From assembly GCA_017962545.1 (NCBI GenBank), contig JAGCVD010000031.1, positions 62,001 through 126,000 on the forward strand: DNA of 64,000 nucleotides, read 5' to 3'. This DNA comes from Bacteroidales bacterium. GTDB taxonomy: Bacteria; Bacteroidota; Bacteroidia; Bacteroidales; P3. Under the pieces are notes generated by a model. It searched no databases. It was not told the origin of the DNA and saw only the letters and a list, made by a program, of their open reading frames with translations. Positions 9,065-17,341 of this stretch are shown piece by piece. A program made the position numbers and the translations under genes. How positions within the stretch are numbered: the first letter of the stretch is position 1; every line of letters starts with the position of its first letter.

Positions 9065-9096
9065 CAAAAATAATAATAATTATTAAAATGGCCAAA
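9065..9096 (-). promoter_or_regulatory. Promoter of the por/gld operon
   Basis: On the minus strand TATTTTTG (9065-9072) is preceded at 20 bp by TTTG (9093-9096). This matches the Bacteroidota primary sigma consensus TTTG-N(19-21)-TAnnTTTG. Predicted transcript start near 9058, giving a leader of about 70 nt before porP. Confidence 0.7.
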
Positions 9097-9237
9097 AAAA
9101 GTTTAATTTTTTTTTGATTAGGTAAGATTTTGTGCTCCGAAAGTGACTTTTAGGAATCCAGTCAACGCCACATTCATTCCACATTTTTCCCACTTTTGAT
9201 GTGGGGAACTGGAACAATCAGATGTGAAAAGGATTGG

Positions 9238-9972
9238 TTAGTCGGCTAGAATGAGTTGCGCCTTGGGAAAGGTGTTCCTCAGGGTGCGGGTGAGCTGCTC
9301 TGCCTGTTTTTTCGAAAGACGTACGTCGAGGGTGACGCGCAGGCTGTCACTGGCGTCCAGGCTTTCCACATTCACACGGTCGCGATAGGCGGCAGGCAGG
9401 CGGCGGGTCATGGTGAATACTTCGCCATGGTTGCTGGCAGTGCCCAGCAGGAGGTTGTAGCAATCGTTTCCTCGTTTGCTATCACTGTTGGGGAGGAGGG
9501 ATTCGATGGTGATGTTTTGGGGGGAAGTCTTGGGGTTGAGGCGTGAGTGTACAGAGTCGAACACCGTCTCCTGTGCAGCCCAGCGGTCTTCATAACCGTC
9601 TGGAAGTATGCGGATTGTAACGGGCTGCATACCTCGGATGCCTATGGCTTTCGCGGCACGGTGGCTCATGTCGAAAACACCGCGTTTGGGACAACGGTCA
9701 TTGACCTTGACAATCACCTGCAAGCCGCTGTTTTGGTTGGTGACCATGACATAAGTGCCCAGCTTGATGCGCCAGTGTGCCGCGGTGAACTTGTTCTGGT
9801 CGAATATTTCGCCGCTGGCTGTTTTCCGACCCTCGAAGAGGTCGTGATAGAAGGTGCCTTTGTTAGGATATTCGGTAACGGTGTCGGTGACGGAATAGTT
9901 CTGCGCCCGCAGCGGCCAGACTGTCGTCAGCAGCAGCAAGAAGCACAGGGCTATGGGGCGTCGTGTTACCAT
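9238..9972 (-). CDS. rlpA: RlpA-like septal ring lytic transglycosylase/SPOR protein
   Basis: A 244-aa exported protein with a signal peptide (1-24, MVTRRPIALCFLLLLTTVWP, then LRAQ), a double-psi beta-barrel domain (about 38-135) with GTFYHDLFEGRKTASGEIFDQ and VIVKVNDRCPKRGVFDMSHRAAKAIG, and a C-terminal SPOR-like region (about 165-240). RlpA proteins cut or bind denuded peptidoglycan at division sites. The start at 9972 was preferred over 9996 because it begins the signal peptide and leaves only a 7-nt overlap (ATGGTAA) with kdsC, a translational coupling layout. It is last in an envelope operon. Confidence 0.85.
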   Translation of the reverse strand: MVTRRPIALCFLLLLTTVWPLRAQNYSVTDTVTEYPNKGTFYHDLFEGRKTASGEIFDQNKFTAAHWRIKLGTYVMVTNQNSGLQVIVKVNDRCPKRGVFDMSHRAAKAIGIRGMQPVTIRILPDGYEDRWAAQETVFDSVHSRLNPKTSPQNITIESLLPNSDSKRGNDCYNLLLGTASNHGEVFTMTRRLPAAYRDRVNVESLDASDSLRVTLDVRLSKKQAEQLTRTLRNTFPKAQLILAD

Positions 9973-10487
9973 ACTACCGCATCTGGGTGAAACCATTTGC
10001 CGTGCAGTCTGAGAACCTGCTCAATAACATCGCGCACACAGCCTTTGCCGCCGTCGTACAATGATACGTAGTCGACCATGTCTTTTATCTCCACGGCAGC
10101 GTCGGCGGGACAGGCGCTGACGCCGGCACGCTGTAGCAGCGGATAGTCGGGCAGGTCGTCGCCCATGCACAGCACTTCTTCTTCCTGTAGGTTGTTGTCT
10201 TTGAGGAATTTTTCGTAGGTCTTTATCTTGTCTCTACAACCTGTGTAGCATTGCTCTACGCCAAGCATCGCCATCCGGTTGTCGATGCTCGCCGATGTGG
10301 CTCCGCTGATGACGGCGACGATGTAGCCTTTCTTGACGGCATACTGCACGGCAAAGCCGTCCTTTATGTTTCCGCAACGCACGGTCTCCTTGTCGGCGTA
10401 AACCCAAACGTCTCCGTTGGTCATCACGCCGTCGAAGTCGAATACGAAGGCTTTGATGGTTTGTAGTTTTTCTTTGTAGTTTCTCAT
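9966..10487 (-). CDS. kdsC: KDO-8-phosphate phosphatase KdsC (HAD family)
   Basis: A 173-aa HAD-superfamily phosphatase of the KdsC length class, lacking a large cap. Catalytic aspartates D17 and D19 are in VFDFDGVMTNGD; motif II is VISGATS and motif IV is CMGDDLPDYPLLQRAG. KdsC hydrolyses KDO-8-phosphate to KDO for lipid A core. Neighbours in the operon are a deacetylase-family protein upstream (6 bp gap) and RlpA downstream (overlapping). Related KDN or YrbI phosphatases cannot be excluded from sequence alone. Confidence 0.85.
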   Translation of the reverse strand: MRNYKEKLQTIKAFVFDFDGVMTNGDVWVYADKETVRCGNIKDGFAVQYAVKKGYIVAVISGATSASIDNRMAMLGVEQCYTGCRDKIKTYEKFLKDNNLQEEEVLCMGDDLPDYPLLQRAGVSACPADAAVEIKDMVDYVSLYDGGKGCVRDVIEQVLRLHGKWFHPDAVVW

Positions 10488-10493
10488 GTGTCT

Positions 10494-11807
10494 CTAAGGT
10501 TTTGCTAGTTCCAGCATCCTCTCATAAGCGTTGCGCCAGCCTTGCCAGCCGTAGCGTTCGCAAAGGTTTTGGTTGTGGATGATGCAACAGAAGGTTCCGT
10601 CGACGCTTCGCACCTTGTCAATCAATTGTCTGTAGCGTTCCACACCTTCGTCGGGAGTCAGGCGCAGGTATTTCTGCAACGTGGTGTCCATGACGCAGAA
10701 GGGATGTATTGTCAATTCGGTCTCTATATCGCGCTCTAGGTCGTAGAAAGGGTAGGGCGAACTGATGCCGGCACGGAAGCCAGTGTCGTCGGCGTAGCCC
10801 ATGGTGTAGTCGTGGCGGATACCTGCATGCTGCAGGATTCGGTAGGATGTGGGGAGTTGGAGTCTCAGGAAGTGATAGCGTGACCTTACGATGGTACGGT
10901 GCAGGATGCCCTCCAGACGTTTGATCTCTTCGTCGACGTTGTGGGGCCTCTCCAAGGAATTGTATCCTGGATGGATGCCCATCTTGGCGTAATCGCCCAG
11001 ATGTTGCAATAGTTCTCGTGTGTGTGGATTGTTGTGGCTGGCAGGTTTGTTGAACCGGTCGTAGTCGGCCATCAGGCAGAAGAAGAGCAGGTATGCCCCC
11101 GGCATCTTCTTGTTTTGCTCGATGATGTAGTCGAAAGTGTCGTAGGGGTCGTCCTCTCGGTGTGTCAATACCTGCCAGCGTAGCCGTAATTCGGAGGGGT
11201 CGTGTCGTGCGATGAGGTCACGCAGGCTGCCCACCACAGTCCTAAAAGTGCCTTTGTGCAGGAAACACCAAGCGGCGTCAATGTCGACGGTCTGCACGAA
11301 TCGGTAGCTGCGGGTGGGCAGATGCAGATTGGGATAACGTTTTTCCAATAAGTCTTTCAGCAGACAGGCCCATTGGTCTACCACCGGCTCGTCTTTAAAG
11401 CCGGCGGTGTATGCCAGACTTTCGCAGGTGACGAAACGACCATGTTCGTCCTCGCGGTGAGGCAGATACTCCTCATAACGGCTGACCATATAGAATGTCG
11501 CCGCCAACGGGTCGAAAGGCAGGTCGAGGTCTTGTCCATAGACGGGGAACATCATCCATTGCCCGTTGTGCTGGAACGGACGGGGCTGTTGCTCCTCGAT
11601 GGAAGTCTGGAAGAGCAGTTTGCAATTCTTGAGATGCAGGCTGTCGCCCAGACGACGGGGACCGTAGCACAACTTTTCATCACTGTACGAAAGGAAATAT
11701 TCCTCATCGGTGGTGATGTTGAAGTCTGTGTGCAATACATGCTTGAACAGTATGTTAAGCGTGTAGCCCAGCCGGTTGGTCAGTTTTGGTACGTGTATGA
11801 GCAGCAT
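10494..11807 (-). CDS. Polysaccharide deacetylase family protein
   Basis: A 437-aa cytoplasm-predicted protein of the Bacteroidota 'polysaccharide deacetylase family' with a conserved N-terminal region (MLLIHVPKLTNRLGYTLNIL). The barrel part shows VQTVDIDAAWCF (metal Asp motif), MGIHPGYNSLERP (HxxY-type metal-binding segment), a mid-protein HFLRLQLPTSYRILQHAGI and GYADDTGFRAGISSPYPFYD. The start directly abuts the LD-carboxypeptidase stop (TGAATG). A TATCTTTG element at 11816-11823 could give a nearly leaderless transcript. Substrate unknown; operon partners suggest cell wall or LPS work. Confidence 0.75.
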   Translation of the reverse strand: MLLIHVPKLTNRLGYTLNILFKHVLHTDFNITTDEEYFLSYSDEKLCYGPRRLGDSLHLKNCKLLFQTSIEEQQPRPFQHNGQWMMFPVYGQDLDLPFDPLAATFYMVSRYEEYLPHREDEHGRFVTCESLAYTAGFKDEPVVDQWACLLKDLLEKRYPNLHLPTRSYRFVQTVDIDAAWCFLHKGTFRTVVGSLRDLIARHDPSELRLRWQVLTHREDDPYDTFDYIIEQNKKMPGAYLLFFCLMADYDRFNKPASHNNPHTRELLQHLGDYAKMGIHPGYNSLERPHNVDEEIKRLEGILHRTIVRSRYHFLRLQLPTSYRILQHAGIRHDYTMGYADDTGFRAGISSPYPFYDLERDIETELTIHPFCVMDTTLQKYLRLTPDEGVERYRQLIDKVRSVDGTFCCIIHNQNLCERYGWQGWRNAYERMLELAKP

Positions 11808-12713
11808 TCAGGGTGCAAAGATACGACATTTTTTTGAATTACTGCTTTCAAGGGTGCAATTTATACCTAGCGGCAAGGCTAAGTTGTTGTCTCCCAGGTG
11901 TCCGAAAGGAGCGTTGAAAACAACGGGATAGTCGTATTCTCTCACCGCCTCCGCCACGATTTGCATGGCTGTGCGGCCGAAAGGCACCGTGTTGTCGTGC
12001 ATGTCGGTCAGACCGCCCACCAGCAGGCCCGCCAGCCCGTCGAGCATGCCGCAACGCTTTAGATTCAGCATCATACGGTCGATATGGTACAGATACTCGT
12101 CCAAGTCTTCGATGAGGAGTATCTTTCCGTGTGTATCTATCTGGGAACGTGAGCCACAGAGGCTGTAAAGAATCGATAGGTTGCCGCCTACCACTGGTGC
12201 ACTGGCCACCCCTTTGCGGTTCAGCTCCGAAGGTTCCCATTCATAGTCCACGCTGTCGCGATTCTTGCCGAAGAGGAAGTCGTGCATCGTGCGTGTGGCC
12301 GGAGTCTCCTCTCCGTGCATGTTGATGGGCATGGTGGCATGCAGGGTGGGGATGCCTAATGTGCTGTGTATGTGGCTGTGCAGCACGGTGACGTCGCTGT
12401 AGCCCACTATCCATTTCGGATGTTCCGCGAAGCGGCTGAAGTCGAGCCGGTCGATGATGCGCACCGTCCCGTAACCGCCTCGACAGCAAAAGATGGCCCG
12501 TATCTCGGGGTCGTCGAGCAACCCTTGCAGCAACGCTGCACGGTGGCTGTCGCTGCCCGCCAACTGCCCATTGCGGTTGTAAAGGCCTTCGGTTACAATC
12601 ACTTGCAGTCCCCACGACTCTAGCATCTTGATGGCCGGCGCCATCTCTTCGGACGTTACCGCCCGCGCTGGAGCCGCCAATGCCACTCGGTCGCCTTTCT
12701 TCAATAATTTCAT
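11808..12713 (-). CDS. ldcA: LD-carboxypeptidase (peptidase family S66)
   Basis: Predicted muramoyl-tetrapeptide carboxypeptidase, 301 aa from the chosen start, which removes the terminal D-Ala of the peptidoglycan stem peptide. Signature segments: KGDRVALAAPAR at the N-terminus, FCCRGGYGTVRIIDRLD, the nucleophile motif WIVGYSDVTVLHSH, LLIEDLDEYLYHIDRMM with the catalytic Glu, and NAPFGHLGDNNLALPLG with the catalytic His. An upstream in-frame ATG at 12737 would add eight residues; 12713 matches the family start better. First gene of a four-gene envelope operon. Confidence 0.88.
   Translation of the reverse strand: MKLLKKGDRVALAAPARAVTSEEMAPAIKMLESWGLQVIVTEGLYNRNGQLAGSDSHRAALLQGLLDDPEIRAIFCCRGGYGTVRIIDRLDFSRFAEHPKWIVGYSDVTVLHSHIHSTLGIPTLHATMPINMHGEETPATRTMHDFLFGKNRDSVDYEWEPSELNRKGVASAPVVGGNLSILYSLCGSRSQIDTHGKILLIEDLDEYLYHIDRMMLNLKRCGMLDGLAGLLVGGLTDMHDNTVPFGRTAMQIVAEAVREYDYPVVFNAPFGHLGDNNLALPLGINCTLESSNSKKCRIFAP
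11816..11823 (-). promoter_or_regulatory. Possible internal -7 element before the deacetylase gene
   Basis: TATCTTTG on the minus strand inside the 3' end of the LD-carboxypeptidase gene, 8 bp before the next start codon. No TTTG element at the expected distance was found, so this is weak. If used, the transcript would be leaderless or nearly so. Confidence 0.3.
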
Positions 12714-13130
12714 AACAATGATAATAACGTTCCGCACCGAAAAATATTGTATAATGTTTAGTGTGTTGGTTTATAGCGAGATACAAATAGTGCGACAAAA
12801 ATTGGAAAACGCCTCAAAAAAGGCTAAAAAAGCACTTTTGCAACAGCCTCATTCCCAGTAGTAAATAGCCACCCCCTCTTACTCCTCCCTTACCCATTTA
12901 CTACCCCTCTCCTTATCATCCATTTTTTCAGTAGGAGATAATCAGGAGAAAGTCAGGAGACGATTACTTTAAAATATGATGTTAACCTTACTTTGGTAGG
13001 GAGGAAACGGCGCGGAAAGAGGGATGGCTTAGGGCCTTGTGTGGAAAAAAATTTGGCTGGTTCGGAAAATGTTCGTATATTTGCACTCGATTTCTAACAA
13101 AAACACATAATTTTAATATAATTAACTGAT
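12714..13130. other. Intergenic region between divergent operons
   Basis: AT-rich 417-bp gap between the LD-carboxypeptidase operon (minus) and the DRTGG operon (plus). It holds the plus-strand promoter at 13052-13083 and pyrimidine-rich sequence near 12870-12920, followed by imperfect repeats of an AGGAGA-type unit near 12933-12961. No small gene or RNA was recognised. Confidence 0.5.
13052..13083 (+). promoter_or_regulatory. Promoter of the DRTGG/ATPase/hydrogenase-like operon
   Basis: TTTG (13052-13055), 20 bp, then TATATTTG (13076-13083): a full match to the Bacteroidota promoter pattern. Predicted start near 13090, about 40 nt before the first gene. Confidence 0.75.
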
Positions 13131-13472
13131 ATGACTTTACGTGAAATTGTCGACAAACTCGAGGCCACGGTGGGCCTGGGAGCTGACAAACTTGATATGG
13201 AGGTGGAGCAGTGTTTCGCCTCCGACTTGATGAGCGATGTGCTGACGCTCAAGGATACGCCTGTGTTGGTGACAGGTCTGTGCAATGTGCAGACTATCCG
13301 CACGTGCGACATGGCTAACCTGGAGGTGGTCATCTTCGTGCGCGGCAAGCGCCCCACGGAGGATATGGTGGAGCTGGCAGACGAGAACGATATGGTGCTC
13401 ATCTGCACCACCTATTCGATGTTCAAAACCTGTGGCATCCTGTATGCGGCAGGCATGAAACCTTTGTATTAA
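13131..13472 (+). CDS. DRTGG domain protein
   Basis: A 113-aa cytoplasmic protein matching stand-alone DRTGG domains, of the type also fused to HPr kinase and phosphotransacetylase. Features: MTLREIVDKLEATVGLGADKLDMEV, CFASDLMSDVLTL, VLVTGLCNVQTIRTCDMANLEVVIFVRGKRP and a final MVLICTTYSMFKTCGILYAAG. In Bacteroidota and Firmicutes such genes occur in [FeFe]-hydrogenase operons beside RsbW-like ATPases, as here. Biochemical role not established; nucleotide sensing is a common suggestion. The next gene starts 5 bp later. Confidence 0.75.
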   Translation: MTLREIVDKLEATVGLGADKLDMEVEQCFASDLMSDVLTLKDTPVLVTGLCNVQTIRTCDMANLEVVIFVRGKRPTEDMVELADENDMVLICTTYSMFKTCGILYAAGMKPLY

Positions 13473-13477
13473 GAATT

Positions 13478-13891
13478 ATGCATCAAGAGTATACAGTTAT
13501 TGAAGGCGACTTTGTCAATGCCGGCAAGGCGTCGAGTTCGGTGAAGAAGACACTGAAGCAGTTGAACGTCAACCCACAGGTGGTGAAACGTGTGGTGGTG
13601 GCGCTCTATGAGGCCGAGGTGAACGCCATCGCCCATGCCTACGGAGGCAAGGTGATTGTCGATATCGACGCCGACAAGATTAAAATGGTGGTGGCCGACA
13701 AAGGCCCCGGCATTCCCGACATCGCGTTGGCTATGCAGGAAGGCTATAGCACGGCGCGCCCCGAAGTGCGTGATATGGGCTTCGGCGCCGGTATGGGACT
13801 GCCCAATATGCAGAAAAATGTGGATAAGATGAATGTTACCTCCGAAGTGGGTGTGGGTACTACGGTGGAGATGGAGGTGAATTTTATATAA
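13478..13891 (+). CDS. RsbW-like anti-sigma/serine kinase ATPase
   Basis: A 137-aa GHKL (HATPase) domain protein similar to anti-sigma regulatory factors. The N box is VVVALYEAEVNAIAHAYGG (Glu and Asn in the usual places), the G1 box is VVADKGPGIPD and the G2 region is FGAGMGLPNMQKNVDKM; the end GVGTTVEMEV is also typical. No partner sigma factor is visible in the window, so it is more likely to act with the hydrogenase-like protein encoded 1 bp downstream. Whether it phosphorylates a protein is inference. Confidence 0.82.
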   Translation: MHQEYTVIEGDFVNAGKASSSVKKTLKQLNVNPQVVKRVVVALYEAEVNAIAHAYGGKVIVDIDADKIKMVVADKGPGIPDIALAMQEGYSTARPEVRDMGFGAGMGLPNMQKNVDKMNVTSEVGVGTTVEMEVNFI

Positions 13892-13892
13892 T

Positions 13893-15254
13893 ATGTTTTA
13901 CCACGCGCTACAGATTGATGAGGCACAGTGCATCGGTTGTTCCCGCTGCATGAAGATCTGCCCCACGGAGGCTATCCGTATCGGGGGAGGTAAGGCCTCT
14001 ATCCAGGAGCACCGTTGTATCGACTGCGGCAAATGCTACGAGGTGTGCCCGGTACAGGCCGTGAGCATCAAGGACGACGACTTCGAGATGTTCAAGCAAT
14101 ACCCACACTCGGTGGCCCTGCTGCCGGCGGTGTTCATGGGTCAATTCCCCGACGACATCAGCGTGTCTAAGGTCTACGCCTCACTCTATGAGTTGGGCTT
14201 CGCACACGTCATGGAGGTGGAGAGTGCGGCGATGATTTATAAAGAAGCCAAGGAACGTTACGCCCGCGAGCACCCCGACGTGCGGCCTCTTATCTCGTCG
14301 TTCTGCCCCGCCATCGTGCGCCTCATCCAAATCAAGTATCCCTCGCTGGCGGAGAATGTGATGCCCATCAAGGTGCCCCTCGACCTAAGTGCCATGTATG
14401 CCCTCGAGGAGTTGCAGAGCCGCGGTATACCGCGCGAGGAGATAGGTCTCTTCTATGTCACGCCTTGCGCCGCCAAGGTGTCGGCCGTGAAAGCCCCTGT
14501 GGGTGAGGAGGAGTCCATCATCGACGGCGTCATCAACATGAACTCGCTCTTCAACCGTGTCTACAAGCATATCAAGGACATGGGGAAGAACCATCAGTAT
14601 CCGCCGCTGACGCGCCAGCGTCTCTCGGCCGACGCCATCTTGTCGACGCTCACTAACGGTGAGCGCCGCATCTGTACCGCCAAGCGCAGCTACTCCATCG
14701 ATGGCATTGAGAACGTCATGGACTTCCTCGACAAGATGGAGAACGATGAGGTGGAAGGCGTGGAGTTCCTGGAGCTTAGGGCCTGTGACCAGTCGTGCGC
14801 CGGCGCCCTGCTGCGCTGCGACAACCGTTTCCTCTGTGGTGAGCGTATGTACGCCCGTGCCCGCAAGGCCGCCGAACGTGAGCGCAACGGCGAGATGCCG
14901 CGTGATCGCGAGATGGATAAATACCAAGAGGTGCTTATCAAAAACTCTCTCGTCGACGAGGTGCAGCCTCGTTCGATGATGGTGCTCGACAGCGACATCG
15001 GCAAGGCCTTGGAGAAGATGGAGCGTATCGAGAAGATGAAGGTGCATCTGCCGCAGATCGACTGCGGTGTGTGCGGTGCCCCGACCTGCGAAGCCTTCGC
15101 CACCGACGTGGTGTGCGAGAAGGCCGATTTGCACCAGTGCGTGTTCTATCGTCTGCACCTCGAGGCGCAGGGCAAGATGACCCTCCACGAGGGACGCACC
15201 AATATGTACTCCGTATGGGGCGACGACCGCATCAGCGGAGAGATAGATGTGTAA
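13893..15254 (+). CDS. [FeFe]-hydrogenase-like iron-sulfur protein, probable redox/H2 sensor
   Basis: A 453-aa protein: two 4Fe-4S ferredoxin clusters (Cys13, 16, 19, 23 and Cys42, 45, 48, 52), a hydrogenase large-subunit-like domain (about 70-320) and a C-terminal 4Fe-4S motif (CGVCGAPTCEAF, about 393-404). Of the H-cluster region, likely cluster ligands remain as C138 (SSFCPA), C192 (TPCAAK) and C298/C302 (RACDQSC). The catalytic proton-relay Cys of TSCCPGW is replaced by Phe137, and the MPCxxKxxE and GGGxP motifs are changed. Normal H2 turnover is therefore doubtful, and a sensory role with the ATPase and DRTGG partners is the best inference. No catalytic hydrogenase genes follow. Confidence 0.8.
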   Translation: MFYHALQIDEAQCIGCSRCMKICPTEAIRIGGGKASIQEHRCIDCGKCYEVCPVQAVSIKDDDFEMFKQYPHSVALLPAVFMGQFPDDISVSKVYASLYELGFAHVMEVESAAMIYKEAKERYAREHPDVRPLISSFCPAIVRLIQIKYPSLAENVMPIKVPLDLSAMYALEELQSRGIPREEIGLFYVTPCAAKVSAVKAPVGEEESIIDGVINMNSLFNRVYKHIKDMGKNHQYPPLTRQRLSADAILSTLTNGERRICTAKRSYSIDGIENVMDFLDKMENDEVEGVEFLELRACDQSCAGALLRCDNRFLCGERMYARARKAAERERNGEMPRDREMDKYQEVLIKNSLVDEVQPRSMMVLDSDIGKALEKMERIEKMKVHLPQIDCGVCGAPTCEAFATDVVCEKADLHQCVFYRLHLEAQGKMTLHEGRTNMYSVWGDDRISGEIDV

Positions 15255-15289
15255 GACATCGCCGCCCGTTCGGAAAAACAGGCTGACCT

Positions 15290-17224
15290 TTAGTTGTTGA
15301 CTTCGATGAATTCGCCGTGCTCTTGTATGTGTTGTATGAGGGCACGGTAAAATTTATGTCGGCTCAGAGTCGTCGCGTTGCCTATGATGATGAGTTTCAT
15401 GCGGGCCCGCGTGATGGCGACATTCATGCGGCGCAGGTCGCGCAGGAAGCCGATGTTGCCCTCGGCATTGTCACGCACCAGGCTGATGACGATGACATCG
15501 CGCTCCTGCCCCTGGAAGCCGTCGACGGTGCCCACGGTGATGTGCCGTTTCAACTTGCGGAAATAGTGCTGCATCTTCAGCAGCCGACGGATAAGGCGTG
15601 CCTGGCCGCGATAAGGCGTGATGATGCCGAAGTCTATGCGCTCGCTCTCAATCTTCGTGGGCGACACCATCTCGATATAGTCTCTCAGCGTGTGTATCAC
15701 CAGCCGAGCCTCGTCGGCGTTGCTGATGGAACCGGTTTTGGTTCGGAGTTCGGAATTCGGAGTTTGGAGTTGCGGGGCGGCAGCCATCTCTGCACTCCGA
15801 CTTCCGACTTCCGGACTGGCAGAGGTATCAATCCATGTCAGCGGTGTGTCCAGCGGGCTGACCAACCTGCCGGCAGCCTCGGGCGCAGCCTGCAGGCGGC
15901 CACCATAGAACCAGCGCGACGAGAAGCTCATAATCTGCTCGTTCATGCGGTATTGTACGGTCAGCAGCCTGACAGCCTGGGGCCATAGCGCCACCACCTT
16001 CTGCATCAGCGTGTTGGCAAGCCCTCCCTTGGCGGCGGTGAGACTTTTCACAGTCGGCGGAAGCTGCTGGTGGTCGCCGCTCATCACCACACGGTCGGCT
16101 TTGAGGATGGCCGCCCAGCAGGCAGGCTCCAAAGCTTGTGCCGCCTCGTCGATAAAGAGGGTGCTGAAACGGCGCCGATCCATAATACGATAGGCCGAGC
16201 CTATCAGCGTGCAGCTGACCACACGCGCTTGCTCGAAGAGGTCGGCATTGATTTTTATCTCCAATTCCGTCTCGCGTTGCCGCAGGCTGCTTATTCTACT
16301 TGCACTCCTTGCCCCCCCTGTGTTCCTTAATTCTTTGCGTATGCTCCACAGCTCATGGTAGTCGGGATGTGCGGCGTAGCGCCGCTCGTAGCTGCAGTCA
16401 AGCATCTCGTTGCTCATCCTTAGAGGGTTGCCCACACGCAGCACATGGATGCCGCGACGCATCAACTGTTCGCTGATCCAGTCGACGGCGGCATTCGAGG
16501 GGGCGCAGACGAGCACCTGTGTCTCGCGCTGCAAGGTCTCGATGATGGCTTCCACCAGGGTGGTGGTCTTGCCGGTACCCGGAGGACCGTGAATGATACA
16601 CACCTCCTGTGCCTCGAGGGCTTTCTGGATGGCGTCCTGCTGGCTGGGGTTGAGCCAGGGGAAGCTCACCCTCGGCAGTGAGCGGAACGCAGGAAGACGG
16701 TGTCCCAACAGCACGTCGCGCAGACGTATAAAACGTTCATCGTCTTTGCGTTCGGCCTCGCGGAGGGCTTCGGTCATCACGCGGTAGGAGGTGTTGTCTA
16801 TACCCAGTTGCATGCCCAGCTGGTGGTGCGCTGCGGTGTCGCGCAGGCTCTGCTCGGCAGCCTTGTTGGGAAGGCTGAGGGTCATCGTGCCGTCGCCCAC
16901 CAACTCGACAAAGCATTGATGCGGCAACTCCTTGGGCGTGCCGTCGTGCAGGTAGAAGAATGTGGCAGGCTTGCCGGGTTCGAACTCCAATTCTGCCTCA
17001 TCGTCTGTCGTGTCGTATCTTAGCTGCAACGTCAACTGCCCTAGTGCGTTGTACGAGGTCTCTCCCAATGTGACGGGGTAACGGCACGAGGGCTCGCAAA
17101 TGAGGGTGCCTGTCAGCGACAGCCCTCTTTGCTCGAAGCTGCGGCGGTAGCGTTCGTGTTCTTCCTGTAGCTCTTGTGCCACCAATTCACGCAGACGGGA
17201 GAAGTATGTGTTCACGGTTCCCAC
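15290..17224 (-). CDS. UPF1/SMUBP-2-like superfamily 1 DNA/RNA helicase
   Basis: A 644-aa AAA-type helicase. N-terminal accessory region 1-190; Q-motif/Walker A LNPSQQDAIQ then HGPPGTGKTT (212-221); Walker B TLFIDEAAQALEPA; motif III MSGDHQQLPPT; VQYRMNEQIMSF; IITPYRGQARLI; TVDGFQGQERDVIVISLVR; and NVAITRARMKLIIIGN. Homologues in Bacteroidota have this size. Residues about 466-497 (nt 15735-15826) look like an in-frame insertion derived from inverted heptamer arrays, giving the odd peptide LQTPNSELRTKTG between LTWIDTSAS and SNADEARL. The family's conserved motifs remain intact, so the protein is probably functional. Confidence 0.9.
   Translation of the reverse strand: MGTVNTYFSRLRELVAQELQEEHERYRRSFEQRGLSLTGTLICEPSCRYPVTLGETSYNALGQLTLQLRYDTTDDEAELEFEPGKPATFFYLHDGTPKELPHQCFVELVGDGTMTLSLPNKAAEQSLRDTAAHHQLGMQLGIDNTSYRVMTEALREAERKDDERFIRLRDVLLGHRLPAFRSLPRVSFPWLNPSQQDAIQKALEAQEVCIIHGPPGTGKTTTLVEAIIETLQRETQVLVCAPSNAAVDWISEQLMRRGIHVLRVGNPLRMSNEMLDCSYERRYAAHPDYHELWSIRKELRNTGGARSASRISSLRQRETELEIKINADLFEQARVVSCTLIGSAYRIMDRRRFSTLFIDEAAQALEPACWAAILKADRVVMSGDHQQLPPTVKSLTAAKGGLANTLMQKVVALWPQAVRLLTVQYRMNEQIMSFSSRWFYGGRLQAAPEAAGRLVSPLDTPLTWIDTSASPEVGSRSAEMAAAPQLQTPNSELRTKTGSISNADEARLVIHTLRDYIEMVSPTKIESERIDFGIITPYRGQARLIRRLLKMQHYFRKLKRHITVGTVDGFQGQERDVIVISLVRDNAEGNIGFLRDLRRMNVAITRARMKLIIIGNATTLSRHKFYRALIQHIQEHGEFIEVNN
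15735..15826. repeat. Inverted heptamer array inside the helicase gene
   Basis: The minus strand reads AACTCCA/AACTCCG/AATTCCG/AACTCCG/AACC, while the plus strand at about 15795-15824 reads ACTCCG/ACTTCCG/ACTTCCG. The two 23-nt arms can pair with about four mismatches. The length preserves the reading frame. Confidence 0.7.
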
Positions 17225-17277
17225 GCCCTAATAACCACGATGATGTCGCTTTTATTGCCCGTATGCTCTTTTTTGTA

Positions 17278-17285
17278 TATCTTTG
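17278..17285 (+). promoter_or_regulatory. -7 promoter element of the pyridoxal kinase-like gene
   Basis: TATCTTTG, with a weaker ATTG at 17254-17257 (20 bp spacing). Start expected near 17292, about 50 nt before the gene. Confidence 0.5.
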
Positions 17286-17341
17286 CATTTTGAAACGATA
17301 CTGTGTTACACGAAAGAAGTCGCTGATAGTAAGTCGATAAG

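Noticed and set aside
9187..9209. Hairpin TTCCCAC/GTGGGGA as a terminator for rlpA
   Set aside because: Not followed by a T-run on either strand and one pair is imperfect.
13495..13891. RsbW-like ATPase as a true anti-sigma factor
   Set aside because: No sigma factor or anti-anti-sigma gene nearby; the operon context points to the hydrogenase-like protein.
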